Assembly: GCF_009765165.1 (NCBI RefSeq)
Contig: NZ_VLNU01000001.1
Location: 2,283,001 to 2,347,000 of the forward strand
DNA from: Lysobacter panacisoli
Lineage (GTDB): Bacteria; Pseudomonadota; Gammaproteobacteria; Xanthomonadales; Xanthomonadaceae
Direction of reading: 5' to 3'
DNA: 64,000 nucleotides
A program made the translations under genes and the position numbers. Positions 18,790 to 26,606 of the stretch are shown piece by piece. The notes under the pieces were generated by a model. That model was not told the DNA's origin, did not search any database, and saw nothing but the letters and a program-made list of their open reading frames with translations. The number at the start of each line of letters is the position of its first letter. Position 1 is the first letter of the stretch.

Positions 18790-19686
18790 CTACACGCTGG
18801 CCTGCAGCGCGACGTCGGCACTGCGTTCGCTGGCGAGATGCCAGTGCGCGCGCAGTTCGCGGTTGAACTCCACCGGCCGCTCTTCCGGGAAGAAGATGCG
18901 CGCGCCGTCGAACTCGATGCGACGCGTGGTACCAGGGATCGTCTGTTCGAGCCAGCGCGACCACTCGGTCGGGAAGTACACGTCGTCGGTGCCCCACGCG
19001 ACGAGCGTGGGAACGCGCAGGCGTCGCAGCCCGTCCTCGATGGCGAGCGTGTGCCGGCAATCGAACGCGTTGACGAAGCGTTCGAGGTCGCGCAACTGGC
19101 GTGGCGATTCGACAAACGGGCGCAGGTAGGTCTCGATGGTCCCGTCGCTCACCGCCGCAGGCCGTTCGTAGGCCGGTGCCAATGCCTCGCGGTACACGTC
19201 GTGGTTCGACCACATCGCGTCCAGCGTGCCCTTGAGTCCACCGGCGGCGACCATCGACACGAAACCCTGGAACGCTTCCGGCGGCCAGTTGTCGTGTGCG
19301 TCGCAGTTGGTGAGCGTCAGGCTGCGCAGGCGCTGCGGATACAGTGCGGCGAAGATCTGGCAGATGCCGCCACCGCTGTCGTTGCCGACCAGGTCCACGC
19401 GGTCGATGCCGAGCGCGTCGAGGAACTGCGCGAGCATGTGCGCATTGGCCGTCACCGATACGTCCTGGCCTTCCGCGGCCTCGGTATGGCCGTGCGCGAG
19501 CAGGTCCACGGCGATGCAGCGGCGCGCGTCGGACAGCGCCTCGATCTGGTGGCGCCACAGGTAGCCATTGAGCAGCACGCCGTGGACGAACAGCGCGACC
19601 GGCCCGCGGCCGCGCTCGACATAGCCGACCAGGCCCGAAGGCGTGGCCACGGTCCGACGACCGTCGAAGAAGGTGCGTGCGTCCAT
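18790..19686 (-). CDS. Alpha/beta hydrolase with Asp at the nucleophile elbow
   Basis: 298 residues from the ATG at 19686, which overlaps the preceding stop by one base. The oxyanion-hole region FVHGVLLNGYLWRHQI and the strand VDLLAHGHTE fit the fold. The nucleophile elbow reads LVGNDSGGGICQ: with the Sm-x-Nu-x-Sm pattern the nucleophile position is Asp, as in haloalkane dehalogenases and epoxide hydrolases, rather than Ser. A later Asp lies in WGTDDVYFP. A C-terminal His expected for the triad is not obvious, because the tail (RIEFDGARIFFPEERPVEFN) lacks a GH pair. The substrate is unknown. Context is the AraC-regulated cluster. Confidence 0.85.
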   Translation of the reverse strand: MDARTFFDGRRTVATPSGLVGYVERGRGPVALFVHGVLLNGYLWRHQIEALSDARRCIAVDLLAHGHTEAAEGQDVSVTANAHMLAQFLDALGIDRVDLVGNDSGGGICQIFAALYPQRLRSLTLTNCDAHDNWPPEAFQGFVSMVAAGGLKGTLDAMWSNHDVYREALAPAYERPAAVSDGTIETYLRPFVESPRQLRDLERFVNAFDCRHTLAIEDGLRRLRVPTLVAWGTDDVYFPTEWSRWLEQTIPGTTRRIEFDGARIFFPEERPVEFNRELRAHWHLASERSADVALQASV

Positions 19687-19823
19687 CACGCCCCCGCCTC
19701 GGCTTCGCGCAGCTTCTGTGCGCATTCCTCGCAGCACACCTCGACGGTGCGTCCGCCGATGGTTACTTCCACCGCATTCTCGTCCAGCGGGTAATCGCAG
19801 GCCGCGCAGGTCTTCTCGCTCAT
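19686..19823 (-). CDS. 45-residue Cys-rich, probable zinc-binding protein
   Basis: A very short protein, MSEKTCAACDYPLDENAVEV... and so on, with CxxC near the N-terminus and CCxxC near residue 35. The spacing suits one zinc site, resembling TRASH/YHS-like metal-binding knuckles. The start at 19823 follows an AGCGTG-type weak ribosome site; the longer frame from 19871 reaches into the intergenic region. The stop overlaps the hydrolase start (TGATG). Its position between an AraC regulator and two enzymes suggests an accessory or metallochaperone-like role, which is inference. Confidence 0.75.
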   Translation of the reverse strand: MSEKTCAACDYPLDENAVEVTIGGRTVEVCCEECAQKLREAEAGA

Positions 19824-19919
19824 GACACGCTCCGGTTCACGCCCGACGTCCGGGCACGGACAGGAGACCATCGCGCCGAACGCGCGGCTGTCGAAATCTT
19901 TAGCGACCCGCGTGCGGGT

Positions 19920-20756
19920 TCAGGCGCTCTTGGCCAGCGCCGAGGCGCGGAACTCCGAGGGCGTACGTCCGTAGGTCTGCTTGAACGACGCGGCGAAATG
20001 GCTGTGGCTCGAGAAACCCAGGTCCTGCGCCAGCGCCGAAACGTCCTCGCATCGCGCGAGCTGGTCGAGCGCACGCGCCAGCCGTAGCCGCAGGTGGTAG
20101 CGGTGCAGCGGAACGCCTTCGACCTGCTGGAACGCCTGCGTGAGGTACACCGGCGAGCCGCCGATCTCCGCCGCGATATCGGCCAGTTTCCATTGCCGTC
20201 CCAGGTCCGCCGCGAGCAGCAGCTTCACCCGGTCGACCAGCCGTCGGCGACCCTGCGTCGCGCCGGTCGCGTGCGTGGTGCGCGGGCCGAGGCTGCGGCA
20301 CACCAGTGTCAGCGCGAGGCCTTCCGCTTCCAGCGGTTCGATGCCGCCGTGGGCGAGGCTGTGGCGCAGCAGCGCGACGAGAGCCTGCGCGCGCGGATCG
20401 ATGCGCAGCGACTGCATGCGGAACGACGGTTCCTCGTCCCGCTGCAGCAGTTCGGCCGGGGCGAGTTCGCGCAGCAGCTCCGGCGAGACCGCGAGCACGA
20501 GGCTGGAATCGCCGCCGTCGACCGGATGGCTGACCCGGTACCCCTGCGCCGTGTTGAAGAACAGCACATGGTTGGCGTCGGCGACCGACTGGTCGTCATC
20601 GACATGGCGCAGGTACACACCGCGATACGGGAACACCAGGTGCGTGGCGCGCGCGCACTCCTCGGCGCTGCGATGCCGGCAGGTGCCGCGGCAACGCACG
20701 TCCTTCACCGTGACGGTGCCGGATTCCAGCAATGGATGGACCGAGAATTCCGACAT
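19920..20756 (-). CDS. AraC family transcriptional regulator with Cys-containing N-domain
   Basis: 278 residues. The C-terminal two-helix-turn-helix DNA-binding domain is complete (about 180-272): WKLADIAAEIGGSPVYLTQAFQQVEGVPLHRYHLRLRLARAL and DVSALAQDLGFSSHSHFAASFKQTYGRTPSEFR. The N-terminal sensor part has CRGTCRHRSAEEC, three cysteines that could sense metal or oxidant, followed by a cupin-like stretch (THLVFPYRGVYLRHV...DANHVLFFN). It heads the cluster running to 17756, with about 96 bp before the Cys-rich gene, and is the likely regulator of those genes. Confidence 0.92.
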   Translation of the reverse strand: MSEFSVHPLLESGTVTVKDVRCRGTCRHRSAEECARATHLVFPYRGVYLRHVDDDQSVADANHVLFFNTAQGYRVSHPVDGGDSSLVLAVSPELLRELAPAELLQRDEEPSFRMQSLRIDPRAQALVALLRHSLAHGGIEPLEAEGLALTLVCRSLGPRTTHATGATQGRRRLVDRVKLLLAADLGRQWKLADIAAEIGGSPVYLTQAFQQVEGVPLHRYHLRLRLARALDQLARCEDVSALAQDLGFSSHSHFAASFKQTYGRTPSEFRASALAKSA

Positions 20757-20882
20757 TTCGGAGCGTGCCGATGCGGAGGTCAGCGCTCAGGGTAGCGCAG
20801 CTGGCGTCGCGATCCGTTGCCTCTGGGTCATTGCAGCGTTCCGCGTGCTTTCGACAGGAAGCGTCGGCGCTGTGGGAGTCGC

Positions 20883-21800
20883 TCAGCCGCCCGAGATCCG
20901 CAGCGGCCCGGCCGGGCCGATCATGCGGAAGGGGATCGATTCCAGGCGCATGCCGCGATTCACCTGCACGGCGAAGTGCAGGTGCGGGCCGGTGGTGAAG
21001 CCGGTATTGCCGGACAGGCCGATCTGCTGGCCGGCGCGCACGCGCTGGCCCACGCGCACCAGTGCGCCTTCGGACTTGAGGTGCGCGTACAGCGTCATCG
21101 TGCCGTCGTCGTGCAGGATGCGCACGAAGTTGGCGCGGCCGCCGTAGCGTTCGAGGTTGAGCCCGGCCTTGTCGAAGTCCGATTCGACCTGCATCACCAC
21201 GCCGTCGCGCGCGGCCAGCACCGGCGTGCCGATGTCGGCGGCGAAATCCACCGCGTAGCGGTTCTGTTCGTCGCGATGGCTGAACTGGCCGCCGTAACCC
21301 TGGTCGATGCGGAACTGCGCCTGTTGCAGCGGTAGCAGGTAGTCGACGTTGCGCGGGCGTGCGGTCGGATCGCCCGGCAGGCTTTCCATCTGCAGTTCGA
21401 AATCGAAGCCGCGGTCCGGATCGGCCGAGGACAGCACGGCGACCAGTGCGGTGCCGCGCGCGCCGACGGTGGCGCGTGCCGGCAGCACGGGCTGGCCGAT
21501 CACGTTGTCGCTGCGGCTGAAGTCCAGCTGCACTTCGATCGGCCCTGACAACCGGTTGTCGGCGAAGGCGAGGAAACGGTCGCCGTCGTTCTCGATGCGC
21601 AGCTGCGCGATCGCGCTGGGTTCGCCCTCGACCGGGATCATCTGCACCTGCGCGGTCGGCGCATTGGGCGCGTGGTCGCCGTAGTGGGTGATGCCGTTGC
21701 GGTCGGTCCAGCGGTAGATCTTCGCCGCGCCCGCGCCGAACGCCGTCGCCAGCGCGGCGGCGCCGATGAGCAGTGCGGCATGGCGACGCAGGTTCGACAT
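20883..21800 (-). CDS. M23 family metallopeptidase with N-terminal DUF4124 domain
   Basis: 305 residues from the ATG at 21800 (MSNLRRHAALLIGAAALATAFGAGA, a signal peptide). The DUF4124 stretch KIYRWTDRNGITHYGDHAP comes next. The C-terminal LytM/M23 domain has the zinc ligands: His-Arg-Asp in FSHRDEQNRYAVDFAADIGTPV, and TGPHLHFAVQV. Other conserved segments are VLAARDGVVMQ and RILHDDGTMTLYAHLKSEGALVRVGQRV, so the enzyme is probably an active peptidoglycan endopeptidase in the periplasm. It starts 2 bp after the stop of the lipoprotein gene, so the two form an operon. Confidence 0.93.
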   Translation of the reverse strand: MSNLRRHAALLIGAAALATAFGAGAAKIYRWTDRNGITHYGDHAPNAPTAQVQMIPVEGEPSAIAQLRIENDGDRFLAFADNRLSGPIEVQLDFSRSDNVIGQPVLPARATVGARGTALVAVLSSADPDRGFDFELQMESLPGDPTARPRNVDYLLPLQQAQFRIDQGYGGQFSHRDEQNRYAVDFAADIGTPVLAARDGVVMQVESDFDKAGLNLERYGGRANFVRILHDDGTMTLYAHLKSEGALVRVGQRVRAGQQIGLSGNTGFTTGPHLHFAVQVNRGMRLESIPFRMIGPAGPLRISGG

Positions 21801-21802
21801 CG

Positions 21803-22915
21803 TTACTTCGTGCAGGCCGGCGAGAGGTCGAGCACGCGCGCCACTTCGGCCAGGTCGAACGCGGTCACCGCCTTGTCGTCGTGGACGGCGAACAGTGCGC
21901 CGCTCGGGAACGCCGCGGTGGTCGCGGCGTGCAGGGCGACGCCGTCGGTGTGCGCGGTCGTCTCGCCCTGGAAGCTGCCGCGCGATTCCAGCGTGGTGCG
22001 GTCGAACAAATGGAAGATGGTCAACGGCGCGAGCTGGTCCACTGCGATCCAGTAGCCGGCTTCGTCGCCGCAGGTCCACAGCGCGACGCCTTCGGCCTCG
22101 GCGGCGAAGCTGTCCTGCGGCAGGCTGCGGCCGGTGTACTTGCCGCTGAAGCTGTACTCGCGCAGCGTCGATTCGTGGCGACGGTCTTCGTCGGCGACCA
22201 GCAGGCGATCGTTCTGCGGATCGCCGCCGATCGACTCGACCATGCGCAGCGCCGCGTCCTGGGTGGTGTCGCCGAACGAACCGGCATAGCTGCTGCGCAG
22301 GCGGCCGGCCTGGTCGAAATGCACGCGATAACGGCGCACGCGCTGGTCGAGTTCGGCCAGCGGCGGCACTTCGTCGAACTTCTTGCCATACATGAAGCTG
22401 TCGGTGACGTAGACCTCCAGCTCGCCCGGCTCTGTCTCGGTCAGCCAGATGCCGTATGGGCTGCGCAGTTCCTTGTCGCCGGAGCTGCCCAGCGGCTTGA
22501 AGTCGGGCAGCGACAGCACCTGCACGCGGTGGTTGTCGCGCTCGACCACGAACACCGCGTCGCCGTACACGTAGATGCCGTTGGGCCGATAGAACTGGCC
22601 CAGTGCCTTGCCCTCGCTACCGACGTCGCGCAGGCGCGCGCCGGTGTCGGCGTCGTACACGACCAGGCGGTGCGTGGACTTGGCGGTGGCGATCAGCCAG
22701 GTGTGGCCGTCCTCGGTCGGCCAGGTCGCGAGCGAGTCCAGCTCGTCCTGCGCGCTTTCGGCGGACACATAACGCTCCAGCACGGTGCGCATGGCCGGAA
22801 CACGCGATTCCGCGGCCGGCGGTGCGGTCGGGGCGGGGGCGACGGTGGAGCAGGCGGAGATCAGGACCGCCAGCATCGATGCGATGGCGGCGGAGGCAGG
22901 AAGGCGTGGGGTCAT
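21803..22915 (-). CDS. Lipoprotein with beta-propeller (phytase/NHL-like) domain
   Basis: 370 residues. The signal sequence ends in the lipobox LISAC, so it is predicted to be lipid-anchored. After a Pro/Ala linker the body reads like a six-blade propeller: DSLATWPTEDGHTWLIATAKSTHRLVVYDADTG, RPNGIYVYGDAVFVVERDNHRVQVLSLPDF, NDRLLVADEDRRHESTLREY, and EAEGVALWTCGDEAGYWIAVDQ. The pattern fits the beta-propeller phytase (3-phytase) superfamily, but calcium-site residues cannot be confirmed by eye, so phosphatase activity is only possible. It is the first gene of a pair with the M23 peptidase. Confidence 0.85.
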   Translation of the reverse strand: MTPRLPASAAIASMLAVLISACSTVAPAPTAPPAAESRVPAMRTVLERYVSAESAQDELDSLATWPTEDGHTWLIATAKSTHRLVVYDADTGARLRDVGSEGKALGQFYRPNGIYVYGDAVFVVERDNHRVQVLSLPDFKPLGSSGDKELRSPYGIWLTETEPGELEVYVTDSFMYGKKFDEVPPLAELDQRVRRYRVHFDQAGRLRSSYAGSFGDTTQDAALRMVESIGGDPQNDRLLVADEDRRHESTLREYSFSGKYTGRSLPQDSFAAEAEGVALWTCGDEAGYWIAVDQLAPLTIFHLFDRTTLESRGSFQGETTAHTDGVALHAATTAAFPSGALFAVHDDKAVTAFDLAEVARVLDLSPACTK

Positions 22916-23000
22916 GGCCGGGAAGTGTATTCGGCCCGCCTTTGCATTGTGAGCCGGAGACGTGACCGAGATAATAAATCGCTATATGCGGATGAAGCGA

Positions 23001-23030
23001 TTGACATCGCCGGCAGGCCGCTGGCAGACT
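23001..23030 (+). promoter_or_regulatory. Predicted promoter of the metX operon
   Basis: A perfect TTGACA box at 23001-23006 is followed after 17-18 bp by a weak CAGACT. This would start RNA near 23037, exactly at the beginning of the riboswitch aptamer. An AT-rich stretch at 22970-22987 may serve the divergent lipoprotein gene. Confidence 0.55.
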
Positions 23031-23038
23031 GGCCGCAT

Positions 23039-23163
23039 CCATCGAGACCGGCTGAGGGACAGGCCCTTAGAAGCCGGGGCAACCCAGCTCTTCCGCAAGG
23101 AGGAGTGAAGGTGCCAATTCCTGCGACAGGTGCGCCCGTAGAGGCGCAGCCGGTCGGAAGATG
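23039..23163 (+). promoter_or_regulatory. SAM-I (S-box) riboswitch
   Basis: The class signature is easy to read: GAGGGAC-xx-GGCCC in the P2/internal-loop region, AGAAGCCGGGGCAACC, a P3 hairpin with a GCAA loop (about 23090-23100), GGTGCCAATTCCTGC in the J3/4 region, and a P4 hairpin TGCGCCC/GAGGCGCA. The closing P1 stem is ACCGGCTG (23047-23054) with CAGCCGGT (23147-23154). SAM binding should lower expression of the methionine genes that begin 83 bp downstream. No run of T follows, so control is more likely translational than by termination. Confidence 0.93.
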
Positions 23164-23236
23164 GTTGCGACGCGTACCGTCACGGCACGCGTGCGACTCG
23201 CAGGCTCGGTGGCCCCGCAACGAACGGACGCCCGCC

Positions 23237-24316
23237 ATGAGCCTTGCCCCCACCGCCACCCAGTTCGACCACGCCAGCCACGCCGAGCGCGTCGAGCTGC
23301 TCGATGCGATCGCGCACGCCGCGTCGTCGTCGATCCCCGCCGTTCCCGCGCTGCGCGGCGAACTCGATCTCGAACTCCCGCTGCGCCACGCCGGTTCGCG
23401 CCGGGTGAGCCTGCGCTACGAGATCCTCGGCGATCGCACGCTGCCGGCGGTGTTCGTCGCCGGTGGCATTTCCGCGCACCGCCATCTCGCGCCGGGCGCG
23501 ACCTTCACCGAGAAGGGCTGGTGGCCGCAGCAGGTCGGTGCGGACCGTCCGCTGGATCCGCGGGAACACTGCCTGATCGCGTTCGACTGGGTCGGTGCCG
23601 ACGGCACGCTCGACGCGCCGCTGGATCCGTCCGACCAGGCCGACGCCATCGCCGCGCTGCTCGATGCCCTCGGCGTCGTCCGCCTGCGCGCGTTCGTCGG
23701 CTGTTCGTACGGCGCGATGGTCGGTCTGCAGTTCGCCGCGCGCCACGGCGCGCGCTTGGACCAGCTCATCGCCATCAGCGGCGTGCATCGCGCGCATCCG
23801 TATGCCAGCGCCTGGCGCGCGTTGCAGCGTCGCGCGGTCGCGCTCGGCGCGTTGCAGTGCGACGAGACGCACGGCCTGGCGCTGGCGCGTCAGCTGGCGA
23901 TCCTCAGCTACCGCACGCCGGAGGAATTCGCCGCGCGCTTCGAGGCCGCGCAGGTCAGTGGCGACCACGTGCGCGTCGGCGCCGAGGACTATCTGGACCA
24001 CTGCGGCGCGACGTACGTCGAGCGCACTTCGCCGACCGCCTACCTGCGCCTGTCCGAATCCATCGACCTGCAGTCGGTCGATCCGAACGTGATCCGCCTG
24101 CCGGTCACGGTCGTGGCGGTGCATGAAGACCGCCTCGTACCGGTGTCCGATGCCTACGACCTGGTCGAATCCCTGCGCGGCGAGACGCGCCTGCGCGTGG
24201 TGCGTTCGATCTACGGCCACGACGCATTCCTCAAGGAGGAGGACGCCATCGCCGCGATCCTGCGCGAGGCGCTCGAAGACTGTGTCCACGCCGAACGCGC
24301 GGAGGTGGCGGCATGA
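23237..24316 (+). CDS. metX: Homoserine O-acyltransferase, MetX family (probably homoserine O-succinyltransferase)
   Basis: 359 residues from ATG 23237. It acylates homoserine, the committed step to methionine. The alpha/beta hydrolase fold has a catalytic Ser in FVGCSYGAMVG (about S157), Asp in VAVHEDRLVP and His in YGHDAFLKE. Xanthomonad members of this family use succinyl-CoA, although MetX was first defined as an acetyltransferase; the acyl donor here is inferred from lineage and from the neighbouring metB. It is first gene of the operon, its ATG 83 bp after the riboswitch P1 stem, and it overlaps metB by 4 bp (ATGA). Confidence 0.93.
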   Translation: MSLAPTATQFDHASHAERVELLDAIAHAASSSIPAVPALRGELDLELPLRHAGSRRVSLRYEILGDRTLPAVFVAGGISAHRHLAPGATFTEKGWWPQQVGADRPLDPREHCLIAFDWVGADGTLDAPLDPSDQADAIAALLDALGVVRLRAFVGCSYGAMVGLQFAARHGARLDQLIAISGVHRAHPYASAWRALQRRAVALGALQCDETHGLALARQLAILSYRTPEEFAARFEAAQVSGDHVRVGAEDYLDHCGATYVERTSPTAYLRLSESIDLQSVDPNVIRLPVTVVAVHEDRLVPVSDAYDLVESLRGETRLRVVRSIYGHDAFLKEEDAIAAILREALEDCVHAERAEVAA

Positions 24317-25503
24317 GCACTCGCAACCGCTGTACCGCCGCGGTCCGCGCCGGCATCGACCGCGACGTCGCTTTCGGCGCGGTAACGCCGCCGATCGTGC
24401 TGTCGTCGAACTTCTCCTTCGCCGGTTTCAACGAAAAGCGCACCTACGACTACACGCGCAGCGGCAACCCGACGCGCGACCTGCTCGGCGAAGCACTGGC
24501 CGAACTCGAAGGCGGCGCCGGCGGCGTGGTCACTGCCACCGGCATGGGCGCGATCACGTTGCTGCTGCACGCGCTGCTCAAGCCGGGCGATCGCCTGGTC
24601 GTGCCGCACGACGGCTACGGCGGCAGCTGGCGCCTGTTCAACGCGCTGGCGAAGAAGGGCGCGTTCGAGCTGATCACCGCCGACCTCACCGATCCGCGCG
24701 CGCTGACCGAGGCGCTGGCTAACGGTCCGACCGTGGTGTGGATTGAAACGCCATCGAATCCGCTGCTGCGCATCACCGACCTGCGCTTCGTGATCGAAGC
24801 CGCGCAGGCCAAGGGCGCGCTGACCGTGGTCGACAACACCTTCCTGTCGCCGGCGCTGCAGCAGCCGCTCGCGTTCGGCGCGGATTTCGTCGTGCATTCC
24901 ACGACCAAGTACATCAACGGCCACAGTGACGTGGTCGGCGGCGCGGTCGTCGCGCGCGATGCCGAGCAGCACCAGCAGCTGGTTTGGTGGGCGAACGCGC
25001 TGGGCCTGACCGGCTCGCCGTTCGACAGCTTCCTGACCCTGCGCGGCCTGCGCACGCTGGACGCGCGCCTGCGCGTGCACCAGGAGAACACGCAGGCGCT
25101 GGTCGCACTGCTCGACGCACACCCGGCCGTGCTGACCGTGCATTACCCGGGCCTGGAGTCGCATCCGGGCCACGCGCTCGCGGCGCGCCAGCAGGACGGC
25201 TTCGGCGCGATGCTCAGCGTCGAACTCGATGGCGGCGTCGATGCGGTGCGCGCGTTCCTCGATGGCCTGGAGTGCTTCACGCTGGCCGAATCGCTGGGCG
25301 GCGTGGAGAGCCTGATCGCGCATCCGGCGACGATGACGCATGCGGCGATGTCGGCCGAAGCGCGCGAAGCCGCCGGCATCGGTGATGGCCTGCTGCGCCT
25401 GTCGGTGGGCATCGAGCACGTCGACGATCTGGTCAGCGACATCGCCGCGGCGCTCGAACGCGCCGAGCAGGCGGTCGCCATCGCCGAGCGCGCGAAACGA
25501 TGA
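24313..25503 (+). CDS. metB: Cystathionine gamma-synthase
   Basis: 396 residues. This PLP enzyme joins O-acylhomoserine and cysteine to cystathionine. Cys/Met-metabolism family motifs are intact: YDYTRSGNPTRDLLGEALAELEGG at the N-terminus, DNTFLSPALQQPLAFGADFVVHSTTKYINGHSDVVGG with the Schiff-base Lys at about K199, and ESLGGVESLIAHPATMTHA near the end. O-succinylhomoserine-dependent synthases share this pattern; a gamma-lyase or sulfhydrylase cannot be fully excluded. The start overlaps the metX stop and the end overlaps hom, each by 4 bp, so all three are translationally coupled. Confidence 0.95.
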   Translation: MSTRNRCTAAVRAGIDRDVAFGAVTPPIVLSSNFSFAGFNEKRTYDYTRSGNPTRDLLGEALAELEGGAGGVVTATGMGAITLLLHALLKPGDRLVVPHDGYGGSWRLFNALAKKGAFELITADLTDPRALTEALANGPTVVWIETPSNPLLRITDLRFVIEAAQAKGALTVVDNTFLSPALQQPLAFGADFVVHSTTKYINGHSDVVGGAVVARDAEQHQQLVWWANALGLTGSPFDSFLTLRGLRTLDARLRVHQENTQALVALLDAHPAVLTVHYPGLESHPGHALAARQQDGFGAMLSVELDGGVDAVRAFLDGLECFTLAESLGGVESLIAHPATMTHAAMSAEAREAAGIGDGLLRLSVGIEHVDDLVSDIAAALERAEQAVAIAERAKR

Positions 25504-26597
25504 ACCTCGCCGCGGTCGAGGTCGTCCGCGAGCCTGCCATCGGCGCACGTCACGCGCCGGCGCGCGTCGCGCTGCTGGGCACGGGCACGGTCGGCAGCGC
25601 GGTGCTGTCTCGGCTGGCTTCGTGGGAAGCCACGCCGTTCGAGCGGCGGGTGCGGCTGGTGCACGTCGCCAACTCGCGCCACGCGGTCAGCGAACGCAGC
25701 GGCCTTGCGCCGGCGGAAGCCTCGCAGCGGCTCGCGCTCGCGCCACAGCACGGCACGCTGGAGGCGGTCGACGCGGCGCTGCACGGCGACGGCGTGCGCG
25801 TGGTGATCGACGCCACGGCGAGCGAAATCGTCGCGGAGCGCCATGCGCACTGGCTGGCGCAGGGCATCCACGTCGCGACGGCGTGCAAGATCGGGCAGGG
25901 CACGTCGCTGTCGCGCTGGCGAGCGATCCGCACCGCGTCCGCGCTTGGTGGCGCCGGCTATGGCGACAGCGCGACGGTCGGCGCGGGCCTGCCACTGCTG
26001 CGTTCGCTGCGCGAACTGCGCGAGGGCGGCGACCGCATCCACGCGATCGCCGGCGTGCTGTCGGGTTCGCTGGCGTGGCTGTTCAACCATTACGACGGCA
26101 TGCGGCCTTTCTCGGCGCTGGTGCGGCAGGCGCGCGACGCCGGCTACACCGAGCCCGATCCGCGCGACGATCTCTCCGGCGAGGACGTGCGCCGCAAGCT
26201 GCTGATCCTCGCGCGCACCGCGGGCGTGGAGCTGGAGGCGGACGACGTCGCCGTGTCATCGCTGGTACCCCAGGCGCTGGCGATCCTGTCGAAGGAGGCG
26301 CTCGACGGCGCGCTGCCCGCGCTCGACGCGCCGCTGCGCGAACGTTTCGCGACGGCGTACAAGCACGGCGAGAAGCTGCGCTTCATCGCGCGTTTGCAGG
26401 ACGGTCGCGCGCGTGTCGGCCTGGAATCGCTGCCGTCGGACCATCCGCTGGCCGGCGGTGCGGGCACCGACAACCGCGTCGCGATCTGGTCCGACCGCTA
26501 TCCCGACCAGCCGCTGGTGATCCAGGGACCTGGCGCGGGCGCGCAGGTCACCGCCGCGGGACTGCTCGACGACGTACTGCGACTGTCCGCGCGCTGA
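25500..26597 (+). CDS. hom: Homoserine dehydrogenase
   Basis: 365 residues. It reduces aspartate semialdehyde to homoserine, supplying MetX. The NAD(P) site is VALLGTGTVGSAVLSRLA. Catalytic-domain motifs are VIDATASEIVAERHAHWLAQGIHVATACK, YGDSATVGAGLPLLRSLREL, IAGVLSGSLAWLFNHYDG and ARDAGYTEPDPRDDLSGEDVRRKLLILAR. Its length equals the catalytic part of ThrA/MetL, with no aspartokinase and no C-terminal ACT domain. Feedback by threonine is therefore not expected from an ACT site, and control may come through the riboswitch. The operon ends here, 9 bp before a convergent gene. Confidence 0.95.
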   Translation: MNLAAVEVVREPAIGARHAPARVALLGTGTVGSAVLSRLASWEATPFERRVRLVHVANSRHAVSERSGLAPAEASQRLALAPQHGTLEAVDAALHGDGVRVVIDATASEIVAERHAHWLAQGIHVATACKIGQGTSLSRWRAIRTASALGGAGYGDSATVGAGLPLLRSLRELREGGDRIHAIAGVLSGSLAWLFNHYDGMRPFSALVRQARDAGYTEPDPRDDLSGEDVRRKLLILARTAGVELEADDVAVSSLVPQALAILSKEALDGALPALDAPLRERFATAYKHGEKLRFIARLQDGRARVGLESLPSDHPLAGGAGTDNRVAIWSDRYPDQPLVIQGPGAGAQVTAAGLLDDVLRLSAR

Positions 26598-26606
26598 GCG
26601 CGGCGG

